DNA from: Streptomyces roseofulvus
GTDB lineage: Bacteria; Actinomycetota; Actinomycetes; Streptomycetales; Streptomycetaceae
NCBI RefSeq assembly: GCF_039534915.1
Contig: NZ_BAAAWE010000001.1
Location: forward strand, 4,526,001-4,590,000
Length of the DNA: 64,000 nt
Direction of reading: 5' to 3'
The position numbers were made by a program, and so were the translations under genes. The first letter of the stretch is position 1. Each line of letters begins with the position of its first letter. This document shows, piece after piece, positions 40,580-49,341 of the stretch. The notes below the pieces were generated by a model that saw nothing but the letters and a program-made list of their open reading frames with translations, searched no databases and was not told the origin of the DNA.

Positions 40580-41848
40580 TCAGGGGAGGGGGTGCGGGGC
40601 GGCGTCACGGGGGTCGTCGAGCCGGGCGGGGCAGCCGGTGCGCTCCGGTGCCGAGGCCAGCCGGGGGAGGTGCCAGCTCCACCGGTGCGTCTCGTCCATG
40701 CGGAGATTCTGGTACCCGGGGGCCAGCACCTTCACGACCTTCCAGCCCATGTCGGCGACCGGGGCCGGGAGCCGGGGCGTGAGGTCGACGACGAGCAGGG
40801 CGGCGCCGTCGGCGTTCATGGACTCCGTCAACTCCCTTACCGGCAGCGGCGAGACGGTGGACGGGCCGGGCAGCGGGACGGGCTCCAGGAAGCCGTCCGC
40901 CCAGGCGCGCACCGCGTCGTACGCGGGCCGGGTCAGCATGTGGCAGAGCCGGTCGTGCTCGGTGACGACGAGCGGGCCGCGCGGCCCGGTCCCGCCCTGC
41001 GCGCGGAGTGCCCGCAGCGCGGTGCGCACCTGGCGGGCCTCCTGGAAGGCCTTGACGGCGGCCTCCGCCGGGCGGGTCGACGCCTTCATGCCGACGGCGG
41101 CGAGCGGTACGGCGGCCCCGGGCGCGTCGGCCTCGATCAGCAGGGCCGTCATGCACCACAGGCCGGTCGCGGCGACCGGGATCCGGGCGAGGACGGGCCG
41201 CAGCCCCTCCGCTTCGGCCTGCTGCCAGACCGCCCGCAGCCGGGTGTCCTCCGGGGCCGGGGTGTAGGTCGGCAGCCGCAGCTGCCGGCCCCAGGCGACG
41301 GTGAGGGCGTCGCGCTCGGCGACCTCGACCAGGGCCGCGCCGAGCGCCGCGTCGTGACCGGCGCCGGCCGCCGCCCCGGACGGGCTCGGGTCGAAGAGGA
41401 CGTCGTTCCTGGCCGGCCAGTTGACCAGGTCCGCGGGGACGAGGACGGGGCGGTCCGTGTCCAGGGCGCGGGCCTCGTGCCAGTCCAGGACGGCGGTCGC
41501 CGCGTCCGGGTGGGCCAGGGCGTGGCCCGGGTGGTACGCGTCCAGGGTGAGCGCGCCCAGCTCGGCGGCGGTGCCCCGGCGGGCGGGGAGCGCGGCCGAG
41601 GGGTGCAGGGCCCGGCGCTCGACGGCCTCGCCGGCCCCGCGCAGCAGGGCGTCGGTGCGGGACGGGCCGCTGGCGCCGGCGAACCGCGCCGAGAGCGGCA
41701 CGTCCGCCTCTTCGCGTACGAAGTCGAGGCCGACCGGCGGGAGTTCGACGGCGCTGCTCCACAGCGGCTCGCCCGCGTGTGGCGGGGTCACCGCGTAGCG
41801 CAGGGCGACGCCGGTGGCGGGGGCGAGGGTGGCCGGGACGTCGATCAT
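40580..41848 (-). CDS. YcaO-domain cyclodehydratase-like protein
   Basis: This 422-aa YcaO protein starts at ATG 41848, overlapping the LanKC stop (ATGA). Family segments are DALLRGAGEAVERRAL, LVEVAERDALTVAWGRQLRL and the ATP-binding AAVKAFQEARQVRTAL near 262-277. YcaO enzymes use ATP to activate backbone amides, giving azolines, thioamides, amidines or macroamidines. No E1-like (SagC/TOMM F) or TfuA partner is present, so classical azole formation is less likely. The precursors have no Cys but many Ser/Thr. The huge open frame upstream of 41848 is a LanKC shadow. Confidence 0.88.
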   Translation of the reverse strand: MIDVPATLAPATGVALRYAVTPPHAGEPLWSSAVELPPVGLDFVREEADVPLSARFAGASGPSRTDALLRGAGEAVERRALHPSAALPARRGTAAELGALTLDAYHPGHALAHPDAATAVLDWHEARALDTDRPVLVPADLVNWPARNDVLFDPSPSGAAAGAGHDAALGAALVEVAERDALTVAWGRQLRLPTYTPAPEDTRLRAVWQQAEAEGLRPVLARIPVAATGLWCMTALLIEADAPGAAVPLAAVGMKASTRPAEAAVKAFQEARQVRTALRALRAQGGTGPRGPLVVTEHDRLCHMLTRPAYDAVRAWADGFLEPVPLPGPSTVSPLPVRELTESMNADGAALLVVDLTPRLPAPVADMGWKVVKVLAPGYQNLRMDETHRWSWHLPRLASAPERTGCPARLDDPRDAAPHPLP

Positions 41849-44367
41849 CACGCCACCGCCAGGGGCGCGGGCGCCGCCGGGGAGAGGAACGGCAGCGCGG
41901 GGCGGCCGTCGCGCAGGGCGGTCAGGGCGAGCAGGACGCCGGCCGAGCCGGTGCCGAGGTCGGTGGAGAGCCGGTAGCCGTACTGGCCGAGGAAGTCGAC
42001 CCGGCCGGGCTCCGAGGCGATGGCCTCCCAGCCGAGCGCGTCGAGGTGGGCGTCGAGGACGTGCCGCTCGCTGGGGCGGGTGCCCTCGCCGAGCGCCAGG
42101 ATCTCGCCGGCCCGGCCGTGCAGCAGCCCGCACGGGGTGGAGAAGCCGCCGCGGCGCACCGCGAGCAGCCGGTCCGCGGCGGCCCGCAGCCGCTCGTCGC
42201 CGGGCCGGTGCGGCAGGGCGGCGCGCAGCGCGATCGCGATGCCGGCCGAGCCGTCGAGGCCGGAGGTGAGGAAGCGTTCGTCGAAGCGCGGGTCCTCGAG
42301 GAGGTCCAGGTCGCCGCGGAGTTCCTCCACGGCCCGGTCCAGGAGGCGGGCGTCGCCGGTGGCCTCGTACAGCCGGATCAGGAACAGGGCGTGGCCGCAG
42401 CGGCCGTTGAGCAGCCCGATGCGGTTCGGGGCGGGGGTGTCGGGGAGCCGGTCGGCGAGCTCCACCGCCTTCCGGAGGTAGCGGTCGCCGCCGCCGGCGC
42501 CCGCCCGGTGCAGGGCGGCGAGGCCGAGGCCGGAGAGGCCGTTGGCGACGGTCGAGCCGACGTTGGGGTCGGACTGGGCAAGGGCGAAGGCGCGGTCGAG
42601 CACCGTGTCCGCGGTGTCGGGGTGACCGAGTTCGCCCAGCACGTACGCGATGCCGGAGAGGCCGGTGAAGAGCCCGGGGCCCTCGCCGGTCGCCGTCCCG
42701 GCCTTGCGCAGCAGCCAGTCGACGTGCGCGGCGGGCACCTCGGTGCCGGCCCGGTGCAGCGCCCAGAGCACGCCGGCGGCCCCGTAGGCGAAGGTGACGC
42801 CGCCGTCGGCGAGGACGAACTGCATGACGTCGCCGGGGTAGAGCCGGTCGTCCCGCTCGGGGGTGGCCGCGTCGAGGATGGACGCGGCGATCGCCGAGGT
42901 GAGGACGGTGTCGCGGGCGCCGGCCGGCCACGTCACGCCGTAGTCGGTGCGGGCGCCGAGGACGTCGTCGCCGAGGCCGCGCCGGATCTGCTCCACGAAG
43001 GCGGCGGGGAGCGGGAAGTCGCGGACGGCCGCGTCGAGGAGGGTGCGGATCTTCTCGGTGCCCCACGGCACGACGTGCGGCATCGGCACGAAGAGGGTGA
43101 GCCGCAGCACGTCGAGGGCGAACAGGTCGACGGCCTTGCCACGCAGGTGGTCGGGGGCGCGGAAGCCGAGGGAGCCCATGGCCTGCGGCCGCTCCTCCTC
43201 GGTGGGGGTGGCGGTCTCCAGGTCGATGAAGGCGACGGTGTCGTCCTCGCCGACGAGGATGTTGCCGGGGTGCAGGTCGCCGAAGACGACGCCCCGCTCG
43301 TGCATGGCGTCGATGCCGGCGGCGACCTGGTCGAGGATGTGGAGCGCCCAGGCGGTGTACTCGGCGCGGGCCCGGGCGGAGTTGTCGGTGGAACCGTAGG
43401 GGTGGCGGGTGCGGACCAGCTCGGTGAGCGGGGTGCCCTCCACGTAGTCGCGGGCGAGGAAGTGGTGTTCGTTGCCGCGGCGGACGTCGCGGAGGGCGGG
43501 GACGGAGGGGAGTCCCGCGAGGCGGGAGAGCGCCCAGTGCTCGCGTTCGAGGCGGGTGACGGCGTCGTCGCCGGCCGCGTCGAGGCCGGCCAGCGGGCGG
43601 GCCTCCTTGAGGAGGACCTCGGTGCCGTCGCGCTTGTCGACGGCCCGGTAGACGCCGCCGCCGTTGGAGAAGTGGAGGGCCTTGTGGACGCGGAAGGGGA
43701 AGTCGGCGAGGGTGCGGGCGCGCCGTTCGGCGAGGGCGGCCTGGAGGAAGGGCGGGATCTCGACCCAGGACGGCGGGTGGAAGCCGGGCCGCCGCTCGTC
43801 GGGGACGAGTTCCCCGTCGGGGGTGGTGATGGCGGGGGCGAGGGTGCCGTCCTTGAGGCGGGTGGTCTTGAGGACGAAGCCGCCGTAGCGGACGTGAAGG
43901 GGGCCCTCGCGCCAGCGCAGGTCGCTGAGGATGGAGGGGGCGGGGGTGCCGCCGACCAGCTCCTCCAGGTCGTTCAGCGCCCGCTCCAGCTCGGTCTCGT
44001 CGACCGGGTAGAGGGTGATGAACTTGCCGCTGGCGCTGCGGTCGCCGTACTTGCTGCCGCGCCGGCCGAGGGTCTCGGGGTCGGAGATGTACTTGAACAT
44101 CAGCCGGTGCTCGACGCAGTAGGGGACGACCGCGTCGAGGAGTTCGGCGGCGTTGCCGGGGGAGGCCGCGACGTGGATCTTCCAGCCCTGGTCGGGTGTC
44201 CGGGAGTCCGGTGGGACGCAGACCGTCCATTCCTGGCCGCGGGTGGCGGTCCACCCCTCGGGGAGCGGGCGGCCCTCGCGGAAGTCCTGGCCGGTGGACT
44301 CGGTGGCGGGCGCGTCGTAGAAGAGCGTGTCCGCGCGGCAGAAGTTGATGAACCGGGTGTCGAGCAC
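41848..44367 (-). CDS. class III lanthipeptide synthetase-like protein (LanKC)
   Basis: This 839-aa protein starts at GTG 44367. The domains in order are an N-terminal lyase-like region (1-210), a Ser/Thr kinase domain (about 215-500; VLLKEARPLAG lysine, GVVFGDLHPGNILV catalytic loop, FIDLETATPT metal site) and a LanC-like domain (about 540-830). The LanC zinc ligands are incomplete: a Cys remains in NGRCGHALFL and STPCGLLHGRAG, but the CH pair is lost, as in class III. Such enzymes phosphorylate and eliminate Ser/Thr to dehydro-residues. Since the precursors lack Cys, dehydration without lanthionine is expected. Confidence 0.9.
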   Translation of the reverse strand: MLDTRFINFCRADTLFYDAPATESTGQDFREGRPLPEGWTATRGQEWTVCVPPDSRTPDQGWKIHVAASPGNAAELLDAVVPYCVEHRLMFKYISDPETLGRRGSKYGDRSASGKFITLYPVDETELERALNDLEELVGGTPAPSILSDLRWREGPLHVRYGGFVLKTTRLKDGTLAPAITTPDGELVPDERRPGFHPPSWVEIPPFLQAALAERRARTLADFPFRVHKALHFSNGGGVYRAVDKRDGTEVLLKEARPLAGLDAAGDDAVTRLEREHWALSRLAGLPSVPALRDVRRGNEHHFLARDYVEGTPLTELVRTRHPYGSTDNSARARAEYTAWALHILDQVAAGIDAMHERGVVFGDLHPGNILVGEDDTVAFIDLETATPTEEERPQAMGSLGFRAPDHLRGKAVDLFALDVLRLTLFVPMPHVVPWGTEKIRTLLDAAVRDFPLPAAFVEQIRRGLGDDVLGARTDYGVTWPAGARDTVLTSAIAASILDAATPERDDRLYPGDVMQFVLADGGVTFAYGAAGVLWALHRAGTEVPAAHVDWLLRKAGTATGEGPGLFTGLSGIAYVLGELGHPDTADTVLDRAFALAQSDPNVGSTVANGLSGLGLAALHRAGAGGGDRYLRKAVELADRLPDTPAPNRIGLLNGRCGHALFLIRLYEATGDARLLDRAVEELRGDLDLLEDPRFDERFLTSGLDGSAGIAIALRAALPHRPGDERLRAAADRLLAVRRGGFSTPCGLLHGRAGEILALGEGTRPSERHVLDAHLDALGWEAIASEPGRVDFLGQYGYRLSTDLGTGSAGVLLALTALRDGRPALPFLSPAAPAPLAVA

Positions 44368-44383
44368 GGTGTCTCCAGGGGGA

Positions 44384-46027
44384 TCAGAAGGGCAGGAAGG
44401 GCAGGACGTAGGTGCGGTGGAGCGAGGTCCACAGCGGCACCCGGCCCACTTCCACCTCGGCCGTTCCGGCGGCCGGGGCCGGCGCCCGGTCGAGGTCGAG
44501 GGGGAAGGCGGTCGAGTCCATGCCCACGGCGCCGCCGAGGTCCACCGGGAAGTAGGTCGAGACCGGCACCTGGGTGGCGGCGGCGGGCGCCGACCCGATC
44601 CGGGCGGTGCCGACGGCGTCGTTGAGGATCAGGCCGTTGGTCGTCAGCGTCACCCGCTGCCCGGGCCGTACGAGCTCCGCCGCGTCGCCCTCGGGGAGGA
44701 CCAGGCGGGTGGCGCCGCCGGTGTCGGTGACGTACGCGGCGGAGACGGTCTGCTGGACCGGCAGGAACAGGGTGCCGGCGGCGGCCGCGGCGAGCAGGGC
44801 GCAGACGGCGAGGACGCGGCCGCGGCGGACGCCGGCCGCCCTGACCTCGGCGGAGAGCCGGAGGGCGCCGCGGATCAGGATCCACAGGGCGTAGGAGAGG
44901 CCGGTGGCGGCGAAGAGGAGGCCGACCCAGCCGACGCGCTGGAGGGTGCCGAGCCAGGTCTGGAGGGCGGTGGTGAGGAAGTACAGCGGGAAGGCGAGGC
45001 AGGCGAGGCCGTAGACGGTCGTCCAGCGGGTGGGCAGTTCCCGCTCGTACGTGCCGCCGAAGAGGGTCCGGGCGAGCCACCGGCGGGCGTCGGTCATCGA
45101 GCGGTCGCGGAGGAAGGGCACGTCCACGTGGCTCATCAGGGCGATGTAGCCGTCGAGCTTGATGAAGGGCGTCAGGTTCAGCAGGGCGGTGGCGTAGCTG
45201 GAGACGGCGAAGAAGAGCAGGCAGGTCTTGGCGGTGCCGTCGGCCAGCGGCCAGGCGGCGAAGGCGGAGACGGCGGCGAGCGAGGTCTGGACGGCGGGGC
45301 CGGCGAGCGCGGTGTGGACGCGCTGCCTGCGGTCCGGGAGCCGCCAGGCGTCGGAGACGTCGCAGAAGAACGCCGGCATCAGGTAGAAGAGCATGACGCC
45401 GATGCGGGACGGACGTCCGCCGTAGCGGATGAGGACGGCCGCGTGGCCGAGTTCGTGGATCGAGACGCCGATCAGCAGGGCGATCAGGACGCCGGTGAAG
45501 GCGGCGGCGGAGAGCGGGCTGTTCAGGGTGGTGACGACGGCGTCCCACTGGGCGGCCATGGCGCCCATGCCGAGCAGGATGCCGAGGGCGGCGACGGCCG
45601 TCGCCCCGCGGGAGAAGAGGCGGGCGAAGAACGGCCGCATGGCCTGCATGGTCTTCCCCGGGCGCAGCAGCGTGAGCTGGAGGGTCATCGGGGGGACGAG
45701 CTGGAAGCGGGGGGCGACGGGCGGGGCGGGCGTCTCGCCGTCGTCGAGGAGGCGCAGGGTGTCCAGGCGGGTGACGGCGCTGCCCACGTTCTCGGCGTTC
45801 CAGACGCCGCCGAGCCGGGCCGCGAGGGCCTCGTGGTCGCGCTCGCCGTCGAACTCCCGGACGAGCTGGGCGATGTGCGGGGTGATGCGGACGTAGCGGG
45901 CGCCGTGCTGGAGGACCCATTCGCCCTGCCCGTCGGCGGGCGAGTGGACCTCGGCGCTCGGGGCGAGGCGAGGGCGCTTCGCGTGGGCCGGGAGAGTGGG
46001 GGCGGGGGGACTCGTGACAGCGCTCAC
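44384..46027 (-). CDS. M50 intramembrane metalloprotease with PqqD-like domain (daptide protease type)
   Basis: This 547-aa protein starts at GTG 46027 behind AAGGA. Residues 20-100 form a PqqD-like recognition domain (GARYVRITPHIAQLVREF). Several membrane helices carry the zinc motif HELGHA near 190-195 and LDG near 289. The last 170 residues contain an HlyD-like beta domain (GQRVTLTTNGLILNDAVGTA). This architecture is that of RiPP leader-cleaving M50 proteins found in daptide clusters. It lies between LanKC and the precursor genes and probably removes the leader at the membrane. A strong hairpin precedes it. Confidence 0.87.
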   Translation of the reverse strand: MSAVTSPPAPTLPAHAKRPRLAPSAEVHSPADGQGEWVLQHGARYVRITPHIAQLVREFDGERDHEALAARLGGVWNAENVGSAVTRLDTLRLLDDGETPAPPVAPRFQLVPPMTLQLTLLRPGKTMQAMRPFFARLFSRGATAVAALGILLGMGAMAAQWDAVVTTLNSPLSAAAFTGVLIALLIGVSIHELGHAAVLIRYGGRPSRIGVMLFYLMPAFFCDVSDAWRLPDRRQRVHTALAGPAVQTSLAAVSAFAAWPLADGTAKTCLLFFAVSSYATALLNLTPFIKLDGYIALMSHVDVPFLRDRSMTDARRWLARTLFGGTYERELPTRWTTVYGLACLAFPLYFLTTALQTWLGTLQRVGWVGLLFAATGLSYALWILIRGALRLSAEVRAAGVRRGRVLAVCALLAAAAAGTLFLPVQQTVSAAYVTDTGGATRLVLPEGDAAELVRPGQRVTLTTNGLILNDAVGTARIGSAPAAATQVPVSTYFPVDLGGAVGMDSTAFPLDLDRAPAPAAGTAEVEVGRVPLWTSLHRTYVLPFLPF

Positions 46028-46078
46028 GGGATGTTCCTTGTCGAGGCGGCGGGCAGGGGGAGGAGCGTGCGACACCCT

Positions 46079-46120
46079 TGCGGTGGTCCGGCCGGACCGG
46101 GGGCCGGCCGGACCACCGCA
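46079..46120 (-). terminator. read-through hairpin between precursor genes and enzyme genes
   Basis: Arms at 46079-46095 and 46104-46120 form a perfect 17-bp GC-rich stem with an 8-nt loop. It lies about 110 bp downstream of precursor 1 and about 50 bp before the M50 protease start. In RiPP operons such partial terminators keep precursor mRNA in excess over enzyme mRNA. Confidence 0.75.
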
Positions 46121-46229
46121 GATCCTCGGTCGTCACCCGAGTGGGGTTCCGAGGTGCGGCGGGGAGTCGGTCACGCCGTCTCCCACCGCGTCAGTGCGCT
46201 CGCCGGTGTCGTGCTCGGTTCCTCGACGC

Positions 46230-46391
46230 TCAGGTGAGGGTGATCGAGGTGGCGACCGAGGCGGAGATGCCGACGCCGACGGAGACACCGGTCCAGAAGC
46301 CGGGGGACTCCAGGGTCTCCAGCTCCTGCATCTCCAGCTCGACGACCTCGGGGGCGGCGGCGGTGTCGAGGGTGATCTGCTTGTCGCTCAT
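46230..46391 (-). CDS. RiPP precursor peptide 1
   Basis: This 53-aa peptide has leader MSDKQITLDTAAAPEVVELE, then MQELETLESPGFWTG and core VSVGVGISASVATSITLT. It has no Cys. The core is rich in Ser, Thr, Val and Gly and ends in Thr, the residue converted in daptides. The leader keeps the EVVELEMQELETLE helix that LanKC and recognition proteins bind. GGAGAGACAGAC precedes the ATG. It is the most downstream of three tandem copies. Confidence 0.9.
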   Translation of the reverse strand: MSDKQITLDTAAAPEVVELEMQELETLESPGFWTGVSVGVGISASVATSITLT

Positions 46392-46439
46392 GTCTGTCTC
46401 TCCTTGGGTGAGTTGATCGGTGAGGGGGTACGGGGGGGA

Positions 46440-46595
46440 TCAGGTGAGGGTGATGGAGACGCCGACCGAGACGCCGGTCGAGAAGGCGACGCTCCAGGTG
46501 CCCCAGCCCGGGGCCTCCAGGGCCTCCAGCTCCTGCATCTCCAGCTCGACGAGCTCGGGGGCGGCGGCGGTGGTGATGTCCTGGTTCTCGTTCAT
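46440..46595 (-). CDS. RiPP precursor peptide 2
   Basis: This 51-aa peptide has leader MNENQDITTAAAPELVELEM, then QELEALEAPGWGTWS and core VAFSTGVSVGVSITLT. It has no Cys and ends in SITLT, like precursor 1. The leader helix ELVELEMQELEALEAPG is almost identical to those of the neighbours. AGGAGAAACAG precedes the ATG. The gap to precursor 1 is 48 bp. Confidence 0.9.
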   Translation of the reverse strand: MNENQDITTAAAPELVELEMQELEALEAPGWGTWSVAFSTGVSVGVSITLT

Positions 46596-46662
46596 CTCTG
46601 TTTCTCCTGAGGTGGGTTCGGCTGTGGGTGGGGGTGGAGCGGGCGGCCGGCGGCCGGCTCGA

Positions 46663-46818
46663 TCAGGTGAGGCTCCAGGCGACGGAGACGATCGAGATGC
46701 CGACGGAGACGCCGACGTTGGTGGCCCAGCCCGGGGCGTGCATGGCCTCGAGCTCCTGCATCTCCAGCTCGACGAGCTCGGCGGCGTTGGTGTCGAGGGC
46801 GATCTGCTTGTCGTTCAT
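46663..46818 (-). CDS. RiPP precursor peptide 3
   Basis: This 51-aa peptide has leader MNDKQIALDTNAAELVELEM, then QELEAMHAPGWATN and core VGVSVGISIVSVAWSLT. It is the most divergent core of the three, with a late Trp, but keeps a Cys-free sequence and a terminal Leu-Thr. AAGGAGAAGAC precedes the ATG. It is the first of the three to be transcribed, 50 bp after the dehydrogenase stop. Confidence 0.9.
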   Translation of the reverse strand: MNDKQIALDTNAAELVELEMQELEAMHAPGWATNVGVSVGISIVSVAWSLT

Positions 46819-46868
46819 GTCTTCTCCTTGGGTGGGTGGTGCGTGAGTGGTGCTGTTTCACCTCCGGG

Positions 46869-48065
46869 TCAGGCGCTGACGCCTGCCGGGAGGAGCTCTG
46901 GGTGGGGCCGGGTGGCCTCGGCGAGGAGCGCGGCGACGTCGTCGGCGCTCAACCCGGTGAGGGTGGGCAGTCCGGCGCCCCAGGCCCGGATGCTGCGCAG
47001 GGCGACGGTGCGGCGCAGGTCGGGTGTGAGGCGGACGGTGCGGTCGATCTGCCAGCGGTGCATCAGGCGGTGCAGGCCGTCCACGGGGTCGGGGGCGAGC
47101 CAGGGGTGCCGGTGGCGGAGCCGGGTCCACAGGCGGTGGACGCGGGCGGCGCTGCCGTAGCGGAGGTCCCCGTCGAGGGCCCGCTGCCACACGACCGGCC
47201 AGACGGCGGCGATGGCGCGCATCTTGGCGAGGCCGAGGGCGGTGGAGAGTTCGTTGGCGACGGCCCAGGTCTTCACGGCGTACGGGCTGCGGCCGGTGTT
47301 GATGTGCCCGAGCTGGCTCTCGGCGCTGAGCGCGGCGACCCGGAGCCGGGCGCTCGCGGGGGCGGGCAGGCCGATGGTGACGTGCCGGGCGAGTTCGTCG
47401 CCGGCGGCGAGCAGCTCCGCGGCCAGCTCCTCGACGGCGGCGTCCTGTTCGGGCAGGTCGAGGGTGTCGCTGCTGTAGGGCATGACGGCCCGGAAGAGGG
47501 CTTCGAGGGCGCCGTCCATGAGGAGCGGCCCGGGCAGGGTCTCGGTGGCCTCGGCGGTCCGGAGGATCGCGCGGGGCCGGAGGCATGCGCCCATCACCAG
47601 GCGCTTGCCGCCGTCGTACGGGAAGCAGGCGACGGGGCCGGCCTCGGTGCCGGTGCCGAGGGTGGTCGGGACGGCGAGGACGTGGGCGTGGTCTCCCCAG
47701 CCGTGCGGCAGGGCGATGAGGCCGCTGCGCTGTCCGGCGGTGAGGTAGGGCAGGAGGTCGGGCCGGCTGCTCACCGCGGCGGCGAGTTTGGCCAGGTCGA
47801 GGGTGGATCCCCCGCCGACGCCGATGATCAGTTCGCCGGGGGCGAGCCGGGCGGCGAGCGCCTCGACGGCGGGGAGGCCGCCGTCGGCCGGGGTGACCGC
47901 CCGGGTGGGCGTGATCCCGGCACGGGCGATCCCGTCGAGGACCTGGCGGGTGACGGGCAGGCCGTTCACCGCGGGGTCGGCGAGGAGGGTCGCTCCGGTG
48001 GGGCGCAGCTCGCGCAGGAGTCCGGGGAGCTGGTCGTAGCTGTCGAGGACGGGGGCGGGGGCCAT
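46869..48065 (-). CDS. iron-type alcohol dehydrogenase-like enzyme (daptide dehydrogenase type)
   Basis: This 398-aa protein has the iron-ADH/dehydroquinate-synthase fold: LIIGVGGGSTLDLAKLAAAV (NAD loop near 78-97), AVPTTLGTGTEAGPVACF, and metal-region residues LGHINTGRSPYAVKTWA near 265. In daptide clusters this enzyme takes part in oxidative decarboxylation of the C-terminal Thr to a ketone. It starts 7 bp after the aminotransferase stop, with GAGGAGCTGACC as ribosome binding site. The assignment relies on fold plus context. Confidence 0.85.
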   Translation of the reverse strand: MAPAPVLDSYDQLPGLLRELRPTGATLLADPAVNGLPVTRQVLDGIARAGITPTRAVTPADGGLPAVEALAARLAPGELIIGVGGGSTLDLAKLAAAVSSRPDLLPYLTAGQRSGLIALPHGWGDHAHVLAVPTTLGTGTEAGPVACFPYDGGKRLVMGACLRPRAILRTAEATETLPGPLLMDGALEALFRAVMPYSSDTLDLPEQDAAVEELAAELLAAGDELARHVTIGLPAPASARLRVAALSAESQLGHINTGRSPYAVKTWAVANELSTALGLAKMRAIAAVWPVVWQRALDGDLRYGSAARVHRLWTRLRHRHPWLAPDPVDGLHRLMHRWQIDRTVRLTPDLRRTVALRSIRAWGAGLPTLTGLSADDVAALLAEATRPHPELLPAGVSA

Positions 48066-48072
48066 GGCGGGG

Positions 48073-49341
48073 TCAGCTCCTCGGGGCGGCGCCGGCGGCG
48101 GCCGGCAGCAGGCTGTCGAGTCCCGCTTCGACGCAGGTCATGAGCTCGGCGACCTCGTCGCGGGAGTACGTGAGGGCGGGCACGAGCTGGACGCCGGAGG
48201 GGCCGGGGTGGACGATGGCGCCCGCCTCGCGGATGCGGGTGACGAGTGCGGCGACGTCGGCGCCGGTGAGCGGGGTGCCGTCGGGGTGGGCGAGGCGCAG
48301 GGTGCGGAAGCAGCCGGTGCCGGTGGCGCCCGTGGCCAGCGGGTGGCGGTCGACGAGGTCGGTGAGGCCCTGCTGGAGCCAGGCGGCGACGTTCCGGCCG
48401 GCGGCGACGGCGTCGAGCCGTTCCATCTCGGCGATGGTGGCGCTGATCGCTGCGCAGGCGAGGGCGGTGGCGCCCTGGGTCTCGGCGTGGGCGAAGGTGG
48501 TGTCGTGCTCTTCGAGGACCCGCGTCACGCGGTGGGCGACGACGAGGGCGGAGGCGGGGCAGGCGCCGTTGGTGAGGCCCTTGGAGGTGACGAGGACGTC
48601 GGGGCGGCCGGGCCAGCTCTCGGAGGCGAAGTAGCTTCCGGTGCGGCCGAAGCCGGTGGCGACCTCGTCGGCGACGAGGAGGAAGCCGTGTTCGTCGCGG
48701 AGCCGGCCGAGGGCGGCGACGTACTCCTCGTCGAGGGGGACCGTGCCGGTGCCGACGACGGGTTCCACGACGACGGCGGCGACCTGCTGGCCGAGGGCGG
48801 CCATGAGCCGTTCCAGTTCGGCGGTGTCGTTGGGGTCGACGTGGCGGATGAGCCGCTGGTCGACGCCGTACACCCGCTGGCCGAGGTCCTCGCCGGTGAG
48901 GGCGAAGCCGCCGAAGGTGAGGCCGTGGAAGCTGCCGCGGAGGGCGACGACCAGGTTGCGGCCGGGGGCGCCCTGGAGGGCGTGGTAGAGCCGGGCGAGC
49001 TTCATGACGGCGTCGTTGGCGACGCCGCCGCCGGTGGAGAAGAGCACCTTGCCGTAGTGGTCGGGGCCGCAGACGCGGACGAGGTCCTCGGCGGCGCGCC
49101 GGGCGTAGGTGTTCTCGAAGCGGAAGGAGCCGAGGTAGGAGGCGTTCCGGGCGGCTTCCGCGAGGGCTTCGGCGATGCGCTCGTTGCCGTAGCCGAGGTT
49201 GGCGTTCCACAGGCCGCTGTCGGCGTCCAGGACGGTGCTGCCGTCCGCGAAGGTGACGCGGTGGCCTTCGGCGCGGGTCGCGCAGAGCCGGTCGTCGCCG
49301 TGGCTGGAGGGCGGTATGAGGTAGGGCCAGAGCGCGGTCAT
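48073..49341 (-). CDS. class III PLP aminotransferase (daptide type)
   Basis: This 422-aa PLP enzyme has GLWNANLGYGNERIAEALAE, STGGGVANDAVMKLARLYH, the aspartate LVADEVATGFGRTGSYF and the PLP lysine in LVTSKGLTNGACPASAL (about K253). Class III transaminases usually act on omega-amino groups or ketones. Here it would aminate the C-terminal ketone left after Thr decarboxylation, giving a second amino terminus. It overlaps the methyltransferase gene by 4 nt (ATGA). Confidence 0.88.
   Translation of the reverse strand: MTALWPYLIPPSSHGDDRLCATRAEGHRVTFADGSTVLDADSGLWNANLGYGNERIAEALAEAARNASYLGSFRFENTYARRAAEDLVRVCGPDHYGKVLFSTGGGVANDAVMKLARLYHALQGAPGRNLVVALRGSFHGLTFGGFALTGEDLGQRVYGVDQRLIRHVDPNDTAELERLMAALGQQVAAVVVEPVVGTGTVPLDEEYVAALGRLRDEHGFLLVADEVATGFGRTGSYFASESWPGRPDVLVTSKGLTNGACPASALVVAHRVTRVLEEHDTTFAHAETQGATALACAAISATIAEMERLDAVAAGRNVAAWLQQGLTDLVDRHPLATGATGTGCFRTLRLAHPDGTPLTGADVAALVTRIREAGAIVHPGPSGVQLVPALTYSRDEVAELMTCVEAGLDSLLPAAAGAAPRS

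Noticed and set aside
40580..44254. A 1224-codon open frame on the minus strand reading through YcaO and most of LanKC
   Set aside because: Only the part from ATG 41848 has protein-family sequence; the upstream part is Arg/Pro-rich out-of-frame shadow of LanKC.
46230..46818. Classical class III lanthipeptide precursors
   Set aside because: No Cys is present in any of the three cores, so lanthionine or labionin rings cannot form.
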